The notes under the pieces were generated by a model. The model was not told the origin of the DNA. It did no database searches and saw only the letters and a program-made list of their open reading frames with translations. Source: Streptomyces sp. MMBL 11-1 (lineage in GTDB: Bacteria > Actinomycetota > Actinomycetes > Streptomycetales > Streptomycetaceae). Taken from it: a DNA stretch of 64,000 bases. The stretch covers positions 4,901,001 to 4,965,000 of the forward strand of contig NZ_CP117709.1 of assembly GCF_028622875.1 (NCBI RefSeq). The letters are read 5' to 3'. Below are positions 9,493 to 19,819 of this stretch, in pieces. Numbering within the stretch: position 1 is the stretch's first letter; every line of letters starts with the position of its first letter. The position numbers and the translations under genes were made by a program.

Positions 9493-10158
9493 ATGACATC
9501 CGGCGCACCCGCTCATAACGCTTCGGTGCACAACTCGGGACGCGATGGAGCGGACCGGACGGCGTCAGGGCACCATGGTCCGATGCGCGATGACGAAACC
9601 ACGGTGATCGGTGCCCTCGTGCACCGGGCCGTCGACGGCGACGCGCAGGCCACCCATGATCTGCTGGCCCACGTCCATCCCCTCGCCCTGCGCTACTGCC
9701 GCTCCCGGCTGAACCGCCTCCCCGGTGACGCTCGCCACTTCGTGGAGGACCTGGCGCAGGAGGTCTGCGTGGCGGTGCTGATGGCGCTGCCGCGCTACAA
9801 GGACACCGGAAGACCCTTCGAAGCCTTCGTCTTCGCGATCGCCGGGCACAAGGTCGCCGACCTCCAGCGTGCCGCGATGCGCCACCCGGGGTCGACCGCC
9901 GTCCCCTCCGACGAGATGCCGGAGAGGCCCGACGACTCCCTCGGCCCGGAGGAACGCGCCCTGCTCAGCAGCGACGCCGCCTGGGCCAAGAAGCTCCTCG
10001 CCAACCTCCCGGACAACCAGCGCGAGCTGCTGGTCCTGCGTGTCGCGGTCGGGCTGACGGCGGAGGAGACCGGTCAGATGCTCGGGATGTCCCCGGGTGC
10101 GGTCCGGGTCGCCCAGCACCGCGCGCTCAGCAGGCTCCGGGCGCTCGCCGAGCAGTAG
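9493..10158 (+). CDS. shbA: ECF/SigD-type RNA polymerase sigma factor, probable ShbA
   Basis: 221 residues with sigma-70 region 2 (about 45-115, ending in [20 protein letters not shown]) and region 4 (about 165-217, [26 protein letters not shown] with a helix-turn-helix). The position between bldM and guaB matches SCO4769, ShbA, which drives transcription of the principal sigma factor gene hrdB, and matches sigD in M. tuberculosis. Identification rests on synteny plus family features. The ATG at 9493 has GGGGAGGG upstream; a later ATG at 9583 starts nearer to region 2 and cannot be excluded. No anti-sigma factor gene is next to it. Confidence 0.85.
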   Translation: MTSGAPAHNASVHNSGRDGADRTASGHHGPMRDDETTVIGALVHRAVDGDAQATHDLLAHVHPLALRYCRSRLNRLPGDARHFVEDLAQEVCVAVLMALPRYKDTGRPFEAFVFAIAGHKVADLQRAAMRHPGSTAVPSDEMPERPDDSLGPEERALLSSDAAWAKKLLANLPDNQRELLVLRVAVGLTAEETGQMLGMSPGAVRVAQHRALSRLRALAEQ

Positions 10159-10198
10159 GGCACCCTGCGCCGGCCTCGCCGGAGACGCTGCGGGAAGC

Positions 10199-10218
10199 AG
10201 CTGTAGGAAGCTACAGAA
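10199..10218. repeat. CTGTAG inverted repeat between shbA and guaB
   Basis: CTGTAG-GAAG-CTACAG (10201-10216) sits 43 bases after the shbA stop and about 95 before guaB. It may be a weak terminator or an operator for guaB; there is no way to decide from sequence. Confidence 0.35.
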
Positions 10219-10267
10219 CAGCTAAGTGATCTTGATCGTGGAATGAGACGCCCGTGGAGCCCGTTAG

Positions 10268-11812
<1,545 letters not shown>

Positions 11813-11826
11813 GACATCACCGCAGG

Positions 11827-11862
11827 TGAGGGGCGGACCGGAGTTCCCGGTACCGCCCCTCA
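11827..11862 (+). terminator. Hairpin after guaB
   Basis: TGAGGGGCGGACCGG pairs with CCGGTACCGCCCCTCA with one bulged base, 15 bases past the guaB stop. It may end or attenuate transcription before guaB3. Confidence 0.55.
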
Positions 11863-11916
11863 GGCACGTGTCGGGGATACTGGTCAGCGCAGACGTAGAG
11901 GGAAAGGCCACACATC

Positions 11917-13041
11917 GTGACTGAGATCGAGATCGGGCGCGGCAAGCGCGGCCGCCGGGCTTACGCATTCGACGACATCGCTGTCGTTCCGAGCCGCCGC
12001 ACCCGGGACCCGAAGGAGGTCTCGATCGCCTGGCAGATCGACGCCTACCGCTTCGAGCTGCCGTTCCTGGCCGCTCCCATGGACTCCGTGGTCTCCCCGC
12101 AGCACGCCATCCGGATCGGCGAGCTCGGCGGTCTGGGCGTGCTGAACCTGGAAGGCCTGTGGACCCGGCACGCCGACCCGCAGCCGCTGCTGGACGAGAT
12201 CGCCGGGATGCCGGTCGAGTCCGCGACCCGCCGGCTCCAGGAGATCTACTCCGCCCCCATCCAGGAGGAGCTGATCGGGCAGCGCATCAAGGAGGTGCGC
12301 GACTCCGGCGTCGTCACCGCCGCCGCGCTCTCCCCGCAGCGCACCGCCCAGTTCTCCAAGGCGGTCGTCGACGCGGGCGTCGACATCTTCGTCATCCGCG
12401 GCACGACGGTCTCCGCCGAGCACGTCTCGGGCGCGGCCGAGCCGCTGAACCTGAAGCAGTTCATCTACGAGCTGGACGTCCCGGTCATCGTCGGCGGCTG
12501 CGCCACGTACACCGCCGCCCTGCACCTGATGCGGACCGGCGCGGCCGGTGTCCTCGTCGGCTTCGGCGGCGGCGCGGCGCACACCACGCGCAACGTCTTC
12601 GGCATCCAGGTCCCGATGGCCACCGCCGTCGCGGATGTCGCCGGGGCCCGCCGCGACTACATGGACGAGTCCGGCGGCCGGTACGTGCACGTCATCGCCG
12701 ACGGCGGCGTCGGCTGGTCCGGCGACCTGCCGAAGGCGATCGCCTGCGGTGCGGACGCCGTGATGATGGGCTCCCCGCTGGCCCGCGCCACCGACGCGCC
12801 GGGCCGTGGCCGCCACTGGGGCATGGAGGCCGTCCACGAGGACGTGCCGCGCGGCAAGCTGGTCGACCTCGGCTCGGTCGGGACGACGGAGGAGGTCCTC
12901 ACCGGGCCTTCGCACACCCCGGACGGCTCGATGAACATCTTCGGCGCCCTGCGTCGCGCGATGGCCACCACCGGCTACAGCGACCTCAAGGAGTTCCAGC
13001 GCGTCGAGGTGACGGTGGCGGACTCGCAGCACCGCCGCTGA
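11917..13041 (+). CDS. guaB3: GuaB3 family IMP dehydrogenase-like protein
   Basis: 374 residues, shorter than GuaB because the CBS pair is absent. Barrel motifs such as AFDDIAVVPSRRTRDP, PFLAAPMDSVVSP, HVIADGGVGWSGDLPKAI and the ADAVMMGSPLA phosphate-binding turn are kept. The loop that should hold the nucleophile (GPGSICTTR in GuaB) reads GGGAAHTTR, so His stands at the cysteine position, and classical IMP dehydrogenase chemistry is unlikely. GuaB3 is found next to guaB in actinobacteria, including M. tuberculosis; its role in purine metabolism is unsettled. The GTG start has AGGGAAAGG upstream. Confidence 0.93.
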   Translation: MTEIEIGRGKRGRRAYAFDDIAVVPSRRTRDPKEVSIAWQIDAYRFELPFLAAPMDSVVSPQHAIRIGELGGLGVLNLEGLWTRHADPQPLLDEIAGMPVESATRRLQEIYSAPIQEELIGQRIKEVRDSGVVTAAALSPQRTAQFSKAVVDAGVDIFVIRGTTVSAEHVSGAAEPLNLKQFIYELDVPVIVGGCATYTAALHLMRTGAAGVLVGFGGGAAHTTRNVFGIQVPMATAVADVAGARRDYMDESGGRYVHVIADGGVGWSGDLPKAIACGADAVMMGSPLARATDAPGRGRHWGMEAVHEDVPRGKLVDLGSVGTTEEVLTGPSHTPDGSMNIFGALRRAMATTGYSDLKEFQRVEVTVADSQHRR

Positions 13042-13059
13042 CCTCCCGTACGTACGCGA

Positions 13060-13098
13060 AAGGGCCCGGACCGTCCTGGTGGGACGGTCCGGGCCCTT
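13060..13098. terminator. Bidirectional terminator, guaB3 / convergent membrane gene
   Basis: A perfect 17-bp stem (13060-13076 with 13082-13098) with a 5-base loop lies between convergent genes. It starts with AA and ends with TT in either direction. Strong candidate. Confidence 0.85.
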
Positions 13099-13118
13099 CC
13101 GCATGACGCCGCGAGGTG

Positions 13119-13787
13119 TCAGCCGGCCTTCTTGGCGCCACCGACGGCGGCGGCCGCGCCGAGGGCGAGGAAGAGGTAGGTCATGAAGTCGGCCTCCTGC
13201 GACCAGGCCTCCGTCACGGTGCCGAAGTGGTCGCCGATGACCTCGGAGAAGGGGATCTGCGCCAGGTCCGCGAGGACCATCGAGATGCCGACGAGCTGCC
13301 CGAGGTAGACGGCGCCGATCGAGAAGACGGCCGCGGCGCCGATGACCGCCGGGTTGGAGCCGCCGACCTTGCTCGACGCGAAGCCGACCAGGAAGCCGAC
13401 GCCGACCGCCGCGTAGCCGACCTCGCGCTCGATGGAGCCCGCGATCACGCCGTACAGGATGCCCGCGACGACGGCCGCGCCCAGGGCGACCAGCACGCCG
13501 ATCAGGATGTTGTTGTTACGGGCCGGGGGCGCCGGGGCGAAGGGCGCGCCGCCGCCGAACGGGGCGCTCTGACCGGGCTGCTGACCCGCGAACGGGTTGC
13601 CGCCCGGGGCCGGGGGCTGCTGGCCGTAGGGGTTGCCGCCCGGGGCGGCGGGGGCGGGCTGTCCGTACGGGTTGCCGTGCGGCGCGGGGGCCGGCTGGCC
13701 CGGCTGGCCGGCGTACGGGTTGCCGTCGACGGGCTGACCGCCGTAGGGCTGCTGGGGCTGGTTCGGCGGCTGCACGGGCTGACTCAC
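13119..13787 (-). CDS. Pro/Gly-rich multi-pass membrane protein of unknown function
   Basis: 222 residues. The first 90 are built of PYGQ/GNPYG-type repeats rich in Pro, Gly, Gln and Asn and lack charge. Four hydrophobic segments follow: about 94-116, 124-141, 147-168 and 205-217. Such a disordered N-terminal tail plus small membrane domain is common in actinobacteria; I see no enzyme or transport motif and cannot assign a function. The GTG at 13787 is preceded by GGGGAGCCCCACC, and the first codon directly begins the repeat tail. It is monocistronic, between the guaB3 terminator and the dehydrogenase-like gene. Confidence 0.8.
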   Translation of the reverse strand: MSQPVQPPNQPQQPYGGQPVDGNPYAGQPGQPAPAPHGNPYGQPAPAAPGGNPYGQQPPAPGGNPFAGQQPGQSAPFGGGAPFAPAPPARNNNILIGVLVALGAAVVAGILYGVIAGSIEREVGYAAVGVGFLVGFASSKVGGSNPAVIGAAAVFSIGAVYLGQLVGISMVLADLAQIPFSEVIGDHFGTVTEAWSQEADFMTYLFLALGAAAAVGGAKKAG

Positions 13788-13919
13788 GGTGGGGCTCCCC
13801 CTGGGATGGCTGCGCACGAGTGTGCGGATGCGCACAACTGTGCGCGCTGTGACGCCGCAGGGTAGCAGTACGTACCGGATTCGGTCACCGGCAATCCTTT
13901 TCGGCCTCCCGATCCCGTC

Positions 13920-15182
13920 TCAGAGTCGGTGCGCGGCTCCCGCTGGAGTGGCCCCCCGGGTGTCCAGGAGCAGTTGGGCCTTGACCGCGAGGCCCTGGAG
14001 GTCGTAGGTGCGGTGCTGCTGGAGCAGGACGGTCAGGTCGGCCGCTGCCGCCGCCTCGTACAGCGAGTCGGCGCGCGGGACCGGGCGTTCGCGTACCCGC
14101 CAGTCCAGGACGTGCGGGTCGTGGTAGCCGATCTGGGCGCCCATGTCCATCAGCCGGGTCGCGATCTCGCGGGCGGGGGCGGCCTCCTGGTCGGCGCTGT
14201 CCGGCTTGTAGGTGACGCCGAGCAGCAGGACGCGCGCGCCGCGGACGGACTTGCCGTGCTCGTTCAGGAGGGTGGCGCAGCGCTGGATGACGTAACTGGG
14301 CATCCGGTCGTTGATCTCCTGCGCCAGCGAGACCATCCGCAGCGGGTGCCCGGGGGTGCGGGGGCTGTGGGGCGGGAAGCCCGGGTCCACCGGGACCCCG
14401 TGTCCGCCGACGCCGGGCCCCGGCCGGAAGGGCTGGAAGCCGAACGGCTTGGTCTCGGCGCACCGGATGACATCCCAGAGGTCGACGCCGAGGTCGTGGC
14501 AGAGCACCGCCATCTCGTTGACCAGGGCGATGTTGACGTGCCGGAAGTTGGTCTCCAGCACCTTCGTCATCTCCGCCTCGCGCGGTCCGCGGGCCCGGAC
14601 GACCTTGTCGGTGAGCCGTCCGTAGAAGGCGGCGGCCGACTCGGTGCAGGCGGGGGTGAGGCCGCCGATGACCTTGGGGGTGTTGGCCAGGACGTGGGTG
14701 CGGTTGCCGGGGTCGAGCCGGCTCGGCGAGCAGGCGAGGTGGAAATCCCGTCCGGCGACGAGCCCCGAGCCCTCCTCCAGCAGGGGGCGCAGGACGTTCT
14801 CGGTGGTGCCGGGCGGCACGGCGGACTCCAGCAGCACGGTGGTGTGCGGGCGCAGCCGGGCCGCCAGCGCGCGGGCGGCGTCGCGGAGCGCGGTGAGGTC
14901 GATGCCCCGGTCGGGGCCGAGCGGGGTGGGGGAGCAGATCACGGCGGTGCGGACCCGGCCCAGCTCGGCGGCGTCGGTGGTGGGCCGGAAGCCGCCGGAG
15001 AGCATGCGGCGGATCTCGGACGCGGTGAGGGTGCCCTCCACGGGGCTGCGGCCCGCTCCGAGTTCCGCGTAGGGGCGTGGGTCGGGGTCGTAGCCGACGG
15101 TGTCGATCCCGGCGGTCACGGCGGCCCGGGCGAGGGGCAGGCCGAGGTGACCGAGTCCGATGACGGCGAGGTCTGCGGGCAT
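13920..15182 (-). CDS. UDP-sugar dehydrogenase family protein lacking the catalytic Cys
   Basis: 420 residues with the three-domain plan of WecC/UDP-glucose-type dehydrogenases: N-terminal Rossmann GLGHLGLP (about 8-15), central helical domain with the Lys/Asn segment (MTKVLETNFRHVNIALVNE), and C-terminal UDP-binding domain (VLLLGVTYKPDSAD). The active-site block reads GPGVGGHGVPVDP where the family has GGHC(I/L)PVDP, so the cysteine that forms the thiohemiacetal is glycine; this was verified on the DNA (GGACACGGGGTC). The next residues also differ (DPGFP for DPFYL). It may be a sugar-nucleotide epimerase-like or binding protein, or a dead enzyme. Start at 15182 follows AGGGGG. Confidence 0.85.
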   Translation of the reverse strand: MPADLAVIGLGHLGLPLARAAVTAGIDTVGYDPDPRPYAELGAGRSPVEGTLTASEIRRMLSGGFRPTTDAAELGRVRTAVICSPTPLGPDRGIDLTALRDAARALAARLRPHTTVLLESAVPPGTTENVLRPLLEEGSGLVAGRDFHLACSPSRLDPGNRTHVLANTPKVIGGLTPACTESAAAFYGRLTDKVVRARGPREAEMTKVLETNFRHVNIALVNEMAVLCHDLGVDLWDVIRCAETKPFGFQPFRPGPGVGGHGVPVDPGFPPHSPRTPGHPLRMVSLAQEINDRMPSYVIQRCATLLNEHGKSVRGARVLLLGVTYKPDSADQEAAPAREIATRLMDMGAQIGYHDPHVLDWRVRERPVPRADSLYEAAAAADLTVLLQQHRTYDLQGLAVKAQLLLDTRGATPAGAAHRL

Positions 15183-15424
15183 ACAGGAAGACCCCCTAAG
15201 TGCGGAGAGCGAAGATCGCAACTGCTGTGGACAGTGCAATGTCAGACTAGGCGTAAATATGACCTATATGTCGCATTGTGTGGTTCCGGTCGCCCGGGTG
15301 TTGTCCACAGGCGGTGGCTGAACTCGGGGAGCGCGGACAGAATCGAGGGGTGGACACGGGTGTCCGGCCCCTCGGCCGGGTGGCGCTCCCGTGTCCGACC
15401 ACCCCGATCCACCGGGAGGCAGCA

Positions 15425-17131
15425 GTGAGGACAGCGACACTGGGACCCGCCGAGCGCACCGTCGCGCTCGCCGCCATGGCCGAGCGCGAACTGGACGTGC
15501 TGGTCGTGGGGGCGGGCGTGGTCGGCGCGGGCACGGCGCTGGACGCCGTCACCAGAGGCCTCTCGACCGGCCTGGTCGAGGCGCGCGACTGGGCGTCCGG
15601 CACATCCAGCAGGTCGAGCAAGCTGATCCACGGCGGCCTGCGCTATCTGGAGATGCTCGACTTCGCCCTGGTCCGGGAGGCGCTCAAGGAGCGCGGGCTG
15701 CTCCTGGAGCGGCTGGCCCCGCACCTGGTGAAGCCCGTGCCCTTCCTCTACCCCTTGCAGCACAAGGGCTGGGAGCGGCTCTACGCCGGCTCCGGCGTCG
15801 CGCTGTACGACGCGATGTCGGTCTCCTCCGGCCACGGCCGGGGCCTCCCCGTCCACCGCCACCTCTCCCGCAAGCACGCCCTGCGGGTCGCTCCCGCGCT
15901 GAAGAAGGACGCCCTGGTCGGCGCCCTCCAGTACTACGACGCCCAGATGGACGACGCCCGCTTCGTCACCGAGCTGGTGCGCACCGCCGCGTCCTACGGG
16001 GCCCAGGTGGCGAACCGGGCCCGGGTGACCGGCTTCCTCCGCGAGGGCGAGCGGGTCGTGGGCGCGCTCGTCAGGGACGTCGAGGGCGGCACGGAGTACG
16101 AGGTCCGGGCCAAGCAGGTGGTCAACGCGACCGGTGTGTGGACCGACGACACCCAGGGGCTCATCGGCGAGCGCGGGCAGTTCCACGTCAGGGCCTCCAA
16201 GGGCATCCACCTGGTCGTCCCCAAGGACCGCATCCACTCCTCCACCGGCCTCATCCTGCGCACCGAGAAGTCCGTCCTCTTCGTCATCCCCTGGGGACGG
16301 CACTGGATCATCGGCACCACGGACACCGACTGGGACCTGGACAAGGCCCACCCGGCCGCCTCCAGCGCCGATATCGACTACCTCCTCCAGCACGTCAACT
16401 CCGTCCTGAACACCCCGCTGACCAGGGACGACGTCCAGGGTGTCTACGCCGGGCTGCGACCTCTGCTGGCCGGCGAGTCCGACGCCACCAGCAAGCTGTC
16501 GCGCGAGCACACCGTGGCCCACCCCGCCCCCGGCCTGGTGGTCGTCGCGGGCGGCAAGTACACGACGTACCGGGTCATGGCCAAGGACGCGGTGGACGAG
16601 GCGGTGCACGGACTCGACCAGCGGGTCGCCGCCTGCGTCACCGAGGACACCCCGCTCCTGGGGGCCGAGGGGTACAAGGCCCTGTGGAACGCGCGCGCCC
16701 GGATCGCGGCCCGGACCGGACTCCATGTCGCCCGGGTGGAGCATCTGCTCAACCGGTACGGCTCAATGACCGAGGAGATTCTGGAACTGGTCCTCGCCGA
16801 CCCCGCCCTGGGCGAACCCCTGCCCGCCGCCGACGACTATCTGCGCGCCGAGATCGTCTACGCGGCCTCCCACGAGGGCGCCCGCCATCTGGACGACGTA
16901 CTGACCCGGCGCACCCGGATCTCCATCGAGACCTTCGACCGGGGCACCCGCAGCGCCCGGCTCTGCGCGGAGCTGATGGCGCCGGTGCTGGGCTGGGACG
17001 AGGAGCGGATCGACCGGGAGGTCCAGCACTACGAGAAGCGGGTGGAGGCCGAACGCGAATCGCAGCGGCAGCCCGACGACCTCACGGCGGACGCGGCCCG
17101 GCTCGGCGCACCGGACATTGTGCCGATCTAG
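15425..17131 (+). CDS. glpD: Aerobic glycerol-3-phosphate dehydrogenase GlpD
   Basis: 568 residues. It oxidises sn-glycerol 3-phosphate to dihydroxyacetone phosphate and passes electrons to quinone at the inner face of the membrane. The FAD site VVGAGVVGAGTALDA is at about 27-41; TSSRSSKLIHGGLRYLE is the family signature, and the C-terminal helical domain (from about 410) is complete. The GTG at 15425 has CGGGAGGCAGCA just before it and gives the usual short lead into the FAD motif. It is not linked here to glpF or glpK. It is divergent from the dehydrogenase-like gene. Confidence 0.95.
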   Translation: MRTATLGPAERTVALAAMAERELDVLVVGAGVVGAGTALDAVTRGLSTGLVEARDWASGTSSRSSKLIHGGLRYLEMLDFALVREALKERGLLLERLAPHLVKPVPFLYPLQHKGWERLYAGSGVALYDAMSVSSGHGRGLPVHRHLSRKHALRVAPALKKDALVGALQYYDAQMDDARFVTELVRTAASYGAQVANRARVTGFLREGERVVGALVRDVEGGTEYEVRAKQVVNATGVWTDDTQGLIGERGQFHVRASKGIHLVVPKDRIHSSTGLILRTEKSVLFVIPWGRHWIIGTTDTDWDLDKAHPAASSADIDYLLQHVNSVLNTPLTRDDVQGVYAGLRPLLAGESDATSKLSREHTVAHPAPGLVVVAGGKYTTYRVMAKDAVDEAVHGLDQRVAACVTEDTPLLGAEGYKALWNARARIAARTGLHVARVEHLLNRYGSMTEEILELVLADPALGEPLPAADDYLRAEIVYAASHEGARHLDDVLTRRTRISIETFDRGTRSARLCAELMAPVLGWDEERIDREVQHYEKRVEAERESQRQPDDLTADAARLGAPDIVPI

Positions 17132-17379
17132 GACACGCCCTCCGGAAGACCCGCGAGCCCCTGCGCCCCGTCACCGCCCGCCTTCGCCGAGCCAGTTGGG
17201 CTCCGCCTGCCGAGCGGTGCCGCGGCGGCGGCCCGGTCCGGCCTGGACGGGGAGCCCCGGTCGGTAGGAGGCTGTGAGGGCTTCCCTCTTCGATGGACCC
17301 CGGACCCGGCACCAGGACCGGTCCCGGGGTGAGGGACAATGAACGCTCTGCCAGGGCGGGTTGATCGCAGAGGGGACGC

Positions 17380-19515
17380 ATGTCGGAGGCGGAGCAGGCA
17401 CGGGAGCCCCAACGGGACAAGAACGGTCGTCTCCTCGCGGGGCGCTACCGGCTCGGTGAGGTGCTCGGCCGGGGCGGCATGGGTACGGTCTGGCGCGCCG
17501 AGGACGAGACCCTCGGCCGCACGGTCGCGGTCAAGGAACTGCGGTTCCCCTCGGCGATCGACGAGGACGAGAAGCGCCGACTGATCACGCGCACCCTGCG
17601 TGAGGCCAAGGCGATCGCACGGATCCGCAACAACAGCGCGGTGACCGTCTACGACGTGGTCGACGAGGACGACCGTCCGTGGATCGTCATGGAGCTGATC
17701 GAGGGCAAGTCGCTCGCCGAGGCGATCCGCGAGGACGGCACGCTGACGCCGAAACGGGCCGCCGAGGTCGGGCTCGCCATCCTCGACGTGCTGCGCTCGG
17801 CGCACCGCGAGGGCATCCTGCACCGCGACGTGAAGCCGTCCAACGTGCTGATCGCCGAGGACGGGCGCGTCGTGCTCACCGACTTCGGCATCGCCCAGGT
17901 CGAGGGCGACCCGTCGGTCACCTCCACCGGCATGCTCGTCGGCGCCCCCTCGTACATCTCGCCGGAGCGGGCCCGCGGTCACAAGCCGGGCCCGCCCGCG
18001 GACCTGTGGTCGCTCGGCGGACTGCTGTACGCGAGCGTCGAGGGCAGCCCGCCGTACGACAAGGGCTCGGCCATCGCCACCCTGACGGCCGTGATGACCG
18101 AACCGCTCGACCCGCCGAAGAACGCCGGCCCGCTCACCGAGGTCATCTACGGGCTGCTCGCCCGGGACCCCGACCAGCGCCTCGACGACGCCGGGGCGCG
18201 GGCGTTGCTCAACGACGTCATCAACGCCCCCGACGTACCCGCGCCGGCCCCCGCGGACTCCACCCAGCTCATGGCGCTCCCGCCGGCGCCGGCCGTCGAC
18301 CCCCTCGTCAAGAGGGCGCCGAAGCAGCCCAAGGCCCCGAAGCAGCCCACCGGATCGGGTGAGCCCGTCGAGGGCGCCCGCGACCGGCTGCGCGGAGCGC
18401 TGCGCTCCGTGCGCAACGCCAAGACCCCGGCGGTGGCCGCGGGCGCGGCGGCGGGCGCGGCCGCGGCGTCGGCGAGCTCCCCGGCCGCCGCGGCCGGCGG
18501 TTCACCCGCGGCACCGCCCAAGCCTCCGTCACCGCCCGGGACTTCCGTCCCGGGTGCGAAGCCCGCAGCGGCCGGCGCGTCCGGCCCGACGACCGCCAAG
18601 GGGGCCGTCGCGGCGCCCGCCGGGACGCCGAAGTCCGCGGCGACGAGTGCGTCCGTACCCGGGCAGCGCCCGCCGTCCTCGGCCGCGTCCACGCGTGCCT
18701 CGATCACCGACGTGGTGCCCCGCCGCACCCTCGCGATCATCGCGGCCGTCGTCGCGCTGGCCATTCTCGGCACGGTCCTCGCGCTCACTCTCGGCGGTGA
18801 CGACGCGGACAAGGGCGGCGGCAAGGACGGCAGCGCCGCGTCGGCCGGATCCTCGGCGGGCGGCGCCGACGACAAGGGCGACGACACCGGCGGCGGTTCG
18901 GCCGGTGAGAAGGGCGGCGGTCACAAGGAGGGCCAGGGCTCGGACCACGGCCGGGCCTCCGAGGACCCGTCCGGCGACGACGCCGACGACTCCGGGGCCG
19001 ACGACTCCGGGACCGACGACTCCCAGGACGACGGGGCGGACCCGGGCGACGCCCTGCCCGCCGGGTACGAGAAGGTCTCCGACAGCCGCTTCCGCTTCAC
19101 CATGGCGATGCCCAAGGGCTTCAAGCGCACCGCCATCGCGGGCAGCAACTCCGGCGGCATCTACAACGACGAGAAGGGCGCCTTCCCCCGCGTCCAGGTC
19201 GATTTCAACAGCTCGCCCAAGGACGACGCGGTGGCCGCCTGGCGCGGGGCCGTCGGAAGCGCCAAGGTCCTGAGCGACGGCTACAAGCACGGGGGCATCA
19301 AGAAGGTCGAGTACAACGGCTACCCGACCGTCGCGGACTGGACGTTCGAGCGCAACCACAGTGGCGTCCGGGTCAAGGTGCTCAACCGGGGCTTCAAGGT
19401 GGATGCCAAGCGCGGCTACTCGATCATGATCAGCTGCAAGGTGGACGAGTGGGAGGGCGACGCGTGCCGGACGCTGCGCGAAACGGCGTTCGCCACGTTC
19501 ACGCCCACGGGCTGA
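17380..19515 (+). CDS. Transmembrane Ser/Thr protein kinase 1
   Basis: 711 residues. The N-terminal Hanks kinase is complete: Gly-rich LGRGGMGTV (29-37), Lys52 (VAVKEL), HRDVKPSN with Asp150, DFG with Asp168, SPE at 195-197. A long Ala/Pro linker (about 290-445) leads to one membrane helix (about 449-470), a Gly/Asp-rich stretch, then an outer domain of about 145 residues (YEKVSDSRFRFTMAMPKGF onward). It should phosphorylate cytoplasmic targets in response to an outside signal. It opens a four-gene cluster of like proteins which, from memory, matches the S. coelicolor SCO4775-4779 kinase cluster linked to MreC/PBP2 and sporulation. No PASTA repeats are present. Confidence 0.95.
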   Translation: MSEAEQAREPQRDKNGRLLAGRYRLGEVLGRGGMGTVWRAEDETLGRTVAVKELRFPSAIDEDEKRRLITRTLREAKAIARIRNNSAVTVYDVVDEDDRPWIVMELIEGKSLAEAIREDGTLTPKRAAEVGLAILDVLRSAHREGILHRDVKPSNVLIAEDGRVVLTDFGIAQVEGDPSVTSTGMLVGAPSYISPERARGHKPGPPADLWSLGGLLYASVEGSPPYDKGSAIATLTAVMTEPLDPPKNAGPLTEVIYGLLARDPDQRLDDAGARALLNDVINAPDVPAPAPADSTQLMALPPAPAVDPLVKRAPKQPKAPKQPTGSGEPVEGARDRLRGALRSVRNAKTPAVAAGAAAGAAAASASSPAAAAGGSPAAPPKPPSPPGTSVPGAKPAAAGASGPTTAKGAVAAPAGTPKSAATSASVPGQRPPSSAASTRASITDVVPRRTLAIIAAVVALAILGTVLALTLGGDDADKGGGKDGSAASAGSSAGGADDKGDDTGGGSAGEKGGGHKEGQGSDHGRASEDPSGDDADDSGADDSGTDDSQDDGADPGDALPAGYEKVSDSRFRFTMAMPKGFKRTAIAGSNSGGIYNDEKGAFPRVQVDFNSSPKDDAVAAWRGAVGSAKVLSDGYKHGGIKKVEYNGYPTVADWTFERNHSGVRVKVLNRGFKVDAKRGYSIMISCKVDEWEGDACRTLRETAFATFTPTG

Positions 19516-19819
19516 CCGCCCGGCCCACCACGGGCTGACGGCCCGGCATGCCCGGGGCTGGGTGTCCGGAACGCCCGGATACCGACCGGCCGGCGCACGC
19601 CCGCGGGCCGGCCGGGAACGCCCCGGACCGGGTGATGGGAAACGTTTGTGCGGGCCGGGTTGGCACGACCCGGCCCGTCGGCCCGCGTTGCCACGTATCG
19701 TAAGAGGCTGGAGACCATGCGCAGCCGGAACGGCGGGTCAACTGGCCGCCGGGCGACCGTGACCGACGGATACGCGCACCTCCGATGGCCGGGGGAACAG
19801 CGCGCTCTGGGGAGGCGTC

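Noticed and set aside
11917..13041. Calling the second gua gene a second IMP dehydrogenase
   Set aside because: The nucleophile position is His and the CBS domains are absent; it fits the GuaB3 group.
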